From the NCBI GenBank assembly GCA_946405805.1, contig CAMJIL010000025.1, positions 1-32,993 of the forward strand: 32,993 nt of DNA. Direction: 5' to 3'. This stretch comes from an uncultured Prevotellaceae bacterium (GTDB lineage: Bacteria; Bacteroidota; Bacteroidia; Bacteroidales; Bacteroidaceae). The notes under the pieces are model-generated. The model made no database searches and had not been told where the DNA came from. It was given only the letters and a program-made list of their open reading frames with translations. The position numbers and the translations under genes were made by a program. Each line of letters begins with the position of its first letter. Position 1 is the first letter of the stretch. Positions 29,930-32,993 of this stretch are shown here, piece by piece.

Positions 29930-30559
29930 ATGATTGCAATATTGCTTAGTATATTTTTGTTCCTTATGCCTCTTCATCTTCATGCAGAAGGTGTAGATAA
30001 GGCGTCGGCAAGTCCAAGAGTTTTCCAACTGCCTATTAACTGTGATGGGCGCACTGTTATGATTACTTTTCTGCGTGGTAAGGGGCAAGAGCGACATGCC
30101 CTTGTTGGTTGCAATACCTATGGTAAGCCCGCTATCGATACAACGACTGTTGGACGCATAATAATCCCCGATAGTATAACGGCTCCCAATGGTATACGCT
30201 ATTGGGTGAAAGGAATCTCTCGTCATGCTTTTGCTTATTGTTCGCGAGTGACAGAAGTTGTTATGCCAGAGACGATGACAGATATTGGTGACCAATCCTT
30301 CATAGGTTGCAAGTCATTAACCCAAATAACACTGCCACGCAGTCTTGTCGTCATCTATCCCGCAGCTTTCAGAGATTGTCCTTCGCTCAATCTCATACGT
30401 CTCCGCTCTCGCAGTGGGTTATATGTCTATTCTGATATCTTTGACAAATCGACTATCGACAAGGCCATCCTGATGATTCCTGCAGGAACCAGTGATACCT
30501 TTAAGAATAGTCTTGTGTGGGGGCTCTTCCGCTATCGTATGGAAGACTATGACCTTTAA
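29930..30559 (+). CDS. Secreted BspA-type leucine-rich repeat protein (LRR_5)
   Basis: The 209-residue protein has a signal peptide (MIAILLSIFLFLMPLHLHAEG). Residues 75-175 carry BspA/Treponema-type repeats: GRIIIPDSIT, GISRHAFAYCSRVTEVVMPE, IGDQSFIGCKSLTQITLPRS, and IYPAAFRDCPSLNLIRL. Such repeats serve protein binding or adhesion in oral and gut bacteria, but this short form has only about three to four repeats and no visible anchor. Position between a kinase and a putative DNA-binding protein is notable but gives no clear role. Confidence 0.82.
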   Translation: MIAILLSIFLFLMPLHLHAEGVDKASASPRVFQLPINCDGRTVMITFLRGKGQERHALVGCNTYGKPAIDTTTVGRIIIPDSITAPNGIRYWVKGISRHAFAYCSRVTEVVMPETMTDIGDQSFIGCKSLTQITLPRSLVVIYPAAFRDCPSLNLIRLRSRSGLYVYSDIFDKSTIDKAILMIPAGTSDTFKNSLVWGLFRYRMEDYDL

Positions 30560-30585
30560 CCCAAATCTAATGACCGATTTGGGTT
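30558..30585. terminator. Bidirectional hairpin overlapping two convergent stops
   Basis: AACCCAAATC (30558-30567) and GATTTGGGTT (30576-30585) are perfect 10-base arms with an 8-base loop. The arms overlap the stop codons of the leucine-rich repeat gene and of the leftward gene. There is only a weak T-run, so it may act as a terminator or a 3' stability element. Confidence 0.55.
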
Positions 30586-31178
30586 TAATTGATTCTCTCG
30601 AATCGGATACCCTGCTTTAATCCGCACACATACGACATGGTGCGGCTGCTCTTGCCGTTATCCTCATGATGCTGCAGCTGATCCAGATATAGCGGTTCTC
30701 CATCAATAATCATGCTACACTGAAACGTATCACCAGGCTGTAGGCGAGTCTGGCTGGAGGCAATAACCCTGAAACAAAGACTGCCAGTGTATTCTATGTC
30801 ACACACCCTGTCTGGCAGCCATGTAAGTCTTATTTTGTCACCCACATTTAAATCGACAGAAACACTCAGTTTGCGTGTCATCACAAATCCGCTCTGTGGC
30901 GTGTTTTCTCCATTGTTTGTTGCAGTGAGAAAACTCTCTATGTTGTTATATCCCAGGAAACGAACCAGTATCAGGAGTGTATTACTGCGTGGATTAGTTC
31001 CATCATTCATGTTCCCCCAGATGCGACGCAAAGTGTTGCGACTCAGCAGATTTCCTGTTCTGCTGAATATCTGCTGGCTCAGGATATCAAAATCCTTAGG
31101 AGTTTGCACAGGCTGACCAATCGCCAGTTCTACGCTTCTGCAAATCTGTCTTATCTGTTCCTTATTAATTTCTGCCAT
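30585..31178 (-). CDS. Putative DNA-binding protein with Bacteroidota-type N-terminal domain
   Basis: From the ATG at 31176-31178 the protein has 197 residues. The frame continues 34 codons upstream, but that segment is promoter-like DNA. The N-terminal part has the pattern DFDILSQQIFSRTGNLLSRN, TLRRIWG, PRSNTLLILVRFLGY, which is common at the start of many Bacteroidota regulatory or signalling proteins and looks helix-turn-helix-like. The C-terminal half (about 95-197) is beta-rich (VDLNVGDKIRLTWLPDRVCD) without a recognised name. Regulation of DNA is inferred, not shown. It may act with the nearby kinase. Confidence 0.65.
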   Translation of the reverse strand: MAEINKEQIRQICRSVELAIGQPVQTPKDFDILSQQIFSRTGNLLSRNTLRRIWGNMNDGTNPRSNTLLILVRFLGYNNIESFLTATNNGENTPQSGFVMTRKLSVSVDLNVGDKIRLTWLPDRVCDIEYTGSLCFRVIASSQTRLQPGDTFQCSMIIDGEPLYLDQLQHHEDNGKSSRTMSYVCGLKQGIRFERIN

Positions 31179-31268
31179 TTTTTTGTAATGTGACTTATTT
31201 GTGCACAAAATTACACATTTTCTACGATATATAAAAGGTAAAAACATAAAAAATGCAGTACTATTTTT

Positions 31269-31319
31269 AATTTGGGCCAATTTGGGCTAATGGTGTTTTT
31301 AGAAAAAGTCTTATATTTG
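31269..31319 (+). promoter_or_regulatory. 10-base-period direct repeat and -7 box
   Basis: AATTTGGGC occurs at 31269-31277 and 31279-31287, one helical turn apart. TATATTTG (31312-31319) followed by CACCCAG is a good -7 box for the small ORF at 31353. No clear TTTG is found at the right distance, which suggests activator dependence. Confidence 0.5.
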
Positions 31320-31352
31320 CACCCAGAAGTAATCAATTATGAATTTTGAATT

Positions 31353-31496
31353 ATGAATTATGCATTAAATCTTTTTAAGAAGATTTTCCGCAGCAAGCAT
31401 TCTTCATCAAAAAAAGCGGAACCAAAGAAGCCAGAAACTTCAGAATATAATGATACCCCATCATCCTCAGCAGATACAGTCATCTGGGTCGGATGA
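31353..31496 (+). CDS. 47-residue basic small ORF
   Basis: An ATG at 31353 opens a 47-codon frame ending TGA (31494-31496). The peptide begins MNYALNLFKKIFRSKHSSSK and continues with Lys/Glu/Pro- and Ser-rich sequence to VIWVG. It lies 34 bases after a good -7 box and is followed by a terminator (31539-31572), which supports a short transcript. The N-terminal amphipathic basic helix could contact a membrane. The ATG lies in an AATTATG word array. Function unknown; it might be spurious. Confidence 0.4.
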   Translation: MNYALNLFKKIFRSKHSSSKKAEPKKPETSEYNDTPSSSADTVIWVG

Positions 31497-31538
31497 TGGA
31501 AATGTAAACGTTTATCGATAAATAGGTTGCAGTTAAAG

Positions 31539-31572
31539 GGCTTGTATGTCGTGAGATATGCAAGCCTTTTTT
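31539..31572 (+). terminator. Rho-independent terminator after the small ORF
   Basis: GGCTTG (31539-31544) pairs with CAAGCC (31561-31566), with further TAT/ATG pairing inside, followed directly by six T residues (31567-31572). Confidence 0.7.
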
Positions 31573-31610
31573 GTCACAAGTGTTCAAATTTATAGGGTTT
31601 TTGCAGGTCG

Positions 31611-31658
31611 TAATCCGTAAAAATGGTCAAATTTGCGGATTGTAATCCATAAAAATGG
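31611..31658. repeat. 16-base direct repeat with 32-base period
   Basis: TAATCCGTAAAAATGG (31611-31626) and TAATCCATAAAAATGG (31643-31658) differ at one base. The 32-base period is about three helical turns, so it might be a tandem binding site. Confidence 0.6.
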
Positions 31659-31907
31659 CTATTTTTTTAGGATTTTTATATTCTTTCGGATATAATTTTG
31701 ATAACGATTATCGGTTATCGTTGAGCGTAAAGCGGTTAGCGATTAGCAACTAAATACTAACAACTAACAACTCTACACTTACCACAGCCTATAACCAATA
31801 ACCTATAAACTATAAACTTTTAAACTGACTATCGCTCGGCTTGCCTGCTTTTTTTACTATCGAAGCGTGCAGACCAATAAAAAAAAGTTCTGTATGGTAA
31901 CTTTTTT

Positions 31908-31940
31908 GATAGAAAATTACAAAAAATGTTGTTTTCTATC
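31908..31940. promoter_or_regulatory. Inverted repeat, candidate AbiEi operator
   Basis: GATAGAAAA (31908-31916) and TTTTCTATC (31932-31940) are perfect 9-base arms with a 15-base spacer, overlapping the -33 region of the AbiE promoter. AbiEi antitoxins are known to repress their own promoter through inverted repeats. Confidence 0.6.
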
Positions 31941-31959
31941 GAAAAAATTACTAATTTTG
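31928..31959 (+). promoter_or_regulatory. Promoter of the AbiE-type pair
   Basis: GTTG (31928-31931), 20 bases, TAATTTTG (31952-31959). An AAAGGAA Shine-Dalgarno (31975-31981) precedes the ATG at 31986. Confidence 0.6.
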
Positions 31960-31985
31960 CCCCCAGAAATAATAAAGGAAATGTT

Positions 31986-32609
31986 ATGAACGAACTGGCT
32001 GTCTTAAAGAATATCCCTGTCAATACTGCTGCTATCGCTTCGCTATACCCTAATGTGAAGTCGTCCAACAGAAAGGTGGCAAACCTTGAGAAGACGGGTA
32101 GAATAATACGCCTGAAGCGCGGACTTTATGTTGTATCTCCAAAGGAGAGTGGCTTATTGCTATCTCTAAACCTGATAGGAAATATACTCTATGGTCCGTC
32201 GTATGTGTCTATGCTGACAGCCTTGCGTGAATATGGACTGATACCAGAACGGGTGGATGTTGTGGAGTCTATGACTACACATCTGACAGTTTCTTTTCAG
32301 AATGATGCCGGACGATTTGAGTATCATCATTGTGCCAAGGACTACTACCCCATTGGTATTACGCAGCGAGAAGAAGAAGGTGTGACCTATTTGATAGCCA
32401 CACCAGAAAAGGCTTTATGTGACTATATTATCACGACTCCAAGACTTCCTTTGCGTTTCCTCAAGGATACCTATGTGTTTCTGGAAGAGGATTTGCGACT
32501 GGATATGGATGCCTTCAAGGAAATGAATGTTGATATATTCCGTCAATGTGCCGCTGTGAGCAAAAAACGGCAAGCCATTAATAACCTGATAAAAATATTG
32601 GAACGATGA
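31986..32609 (+). CDS. AbiEi-type antitoxin / transcriptional regulator
   Basis: The 207-residue protein from ATG 31986 starts with a winged helix (about 1-50, MNELAVLKNIPVNTAAIASL ending in RIIRLKRGLYVVS). A C-terminal domain has GNILYGPSYVSMLTALREYG and YLIATPEKALCDYI, the signatures of AbiEi proteins. In the family it represses its operon and counters the AbiEii nucleotidyltransferase toxin of a type IV system linked to phage abortive infection. An ATG at 31926 is upstream of the promoter -7 box and is rejected. The stop overlaps the toxin start (ATGA). Confidence 0.85.
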   Translation: MNELAVLKNIPVNTAAIASLYPNVKSSNRKVANLEKTGRIIRLKRGLYVVSPKESGLLLSLNLIGNILYGPSYVSMLTALREYGLIPERVDVVESMTTHLTVSFQNDAGRFEYHHCAKDYYPIGITQREEEGVTYLIATPEKALCDYIITTPRLPLRFLKDTYVFLEEDLRLDMDAFKEMNVDIFRQCAAVSKKRQAINNLIKILER

Positions 32610-32941
32610 AATATAACGATTTGTTTGAAAATGCGTTGAGGCGTTATCAAATCAATTCTGCCAAAGACAAGCAGAATGCCATCTATGAGATTACTCAGCA
32701 GGTAGTGCTGGCAGGACTATATCGGGGAGGTTTTTTTGACAAGGCTGCTTTCTATGGTGGCACTTGTCTGCGACTGTTCCATCAACTGCCTCGTTTCTCC
32801 GAGGATATGGATTTTTCGCTATTAACTCCTGATGATGGGTTTGTGTTCGAGAACTATTTCCAGCCAATTATAGATGAATTCGATGCTTTGGGACACAGCG
32901 TTGAAATCAAGAAAAAAGACAAGAAGGTTTTCGGCAGGTGA
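32606..32941 (+). pseudogene. AbiEii-type nucleotidyltransferase toxin, truncated by insertion
   Basis: The frame gives 111 residues against the usual 250-300. The N-terminal nucleotidyltransferase motif is intact: FYGGTCLRLFHQLPRFSED with GGT at 51-53 and the metal-binding DMD (67-69). It then stops at VFGR, exactly where sequence typical of an insertion sequence end begins (32942). The remaining part of the fold is missing, so the toxin is probably inactive and the antitoxin is left unpaired. The family would transfer nucleotides and block growth. The rest of the gene may lie beyond the element. Confidence 0.78.
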
Positions 32942-32993
32942 TGTGACCCCGAAAAGTTGGACGTTAAATTAAACATTAATTATTTATCTCTCT
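32942..32993. mobile_element. Left end of an insertion sequence, probably IS3-like
   Basis: TGTGACCCCGAAAAGTTGGA starts at 32942, exactly where the toxin frame is broken. Ends beginning TGT and containing AAAGTTGGAC are common for IS3-family elements of Bacteroidota. The following AT-rich 30 bases look like a pre-transposase leader. The transposase and the other end are outside the window. Confidence 0.6.

Larger units (their letters stand above)
31497..31985. other. 489-base non-coding stretch
   Basis: It holds a terminator (31539-31572), a 16-base direct repeat (31611-31658), word arrays (TTATCGGTTATCG and ACTAACAACTAAC at 31700-31770, then CCTATAACCAATAACC at 31789-31820), an inverted repeat (31908-31940) and the AbiE promoter. 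No credible gene is seen on either strand. Confidence 0.7.

Noticed and set aside
31179..31280. 34-codon N-terminal extension of the 30585-31178 protein
   Set aside because: The segment is AT-rich promoter-like DNA, and the recognised domain begins right after the ATG at 31178.
31926..31985. Upstream ATG for the AbiEi-type gene
   Set aside because: It lies upstream of the predicted -7 box (31952-31959). The ATG at 31986 has a Shine-Dalgarno and begins the winged helix.

Overview
The window reads as chromosomal DNA of a Bacteroidota species, most likely Prevotellaceae (Prevotella in the wide sense) from a gut or rumen-like habitat. Many intergenic regions carry the Bacteroidota promoter TTTG-N18..21-TANNTTTG, often followed by GCACCC. 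Shine-Dalgarno sites are mostly absent. The gene content fits: pectin-active esterases, GH31 and GH2 glycosidases, an HmuY/HmuR-type haem system, calycin-like lipoproteins and a BspA-type leucine-rich repeat protein. I saw no tRNA, rRNA or CRISPR array and no SusC/SusD pair.

Layout. 1-151: start of an AAA-type ATPase leaving the window. 316-1815: secreted pectin methylesterase. 2028-5250: C1 aminopeptidase, adenine phosphoribosyltransferase and an unknown membrane protein. 5476-8810: candidate haem operon read leftward (calycin-like lipoprotein, HmuY-like lipoprotein, HmuR-like receptor), divergent from a paralogous two-domain calycin-like protein (8972-10000). 9957-13865: nadD, a WecA-type glycan initiator and a RelA-type (p)ppGpp synthetase. 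13931-14953: rhamnogalacturonan acetylesterase behind a hairpin-rich leader. 15229-18708: metY-cysK-ridA sulfur amino acid cluster divergent from an Lrp-type regulator. 18842-21920: small conserved genes, a hotdog thioesterase and a secreted repeat protein. 21924-28477: GH31, a patatin-like lipase, GH2 and a LolA-like protein. 28474-31496: transmembrane Ser/Thr kinase, leucine-rich repeat protein, putative DNA-binding protein and a 47-residue ORF. 31986-32941: an AbiE-type toxin-antitoxin pair whose toxin is cut by what looks like an insertion sequence end at 32942.

The most unusual signal is not a gene. Most gaps are filled with arrays of degenerate 6-9 base words in about ten families (for example CTTGAAAC, GGTTAAC, TTTCACA, CTCTTAA, GACGAAAAAC, CATAATG). 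These arrays run into genes. They encode the signal-peptide cores of three unrelated exported proteins (HmuY-like, GH2, LolA-like), form an in-frame low-complexity insert inside the patatin-like lipase, supply the last residues of GH31, and abut several start codons. Longer mosaic segments (24-27 bases, identical) recur among the arrays at distant sites. This looks like an active process that creates and remodels gene ends, and it is the best candidate here for something undescribed.
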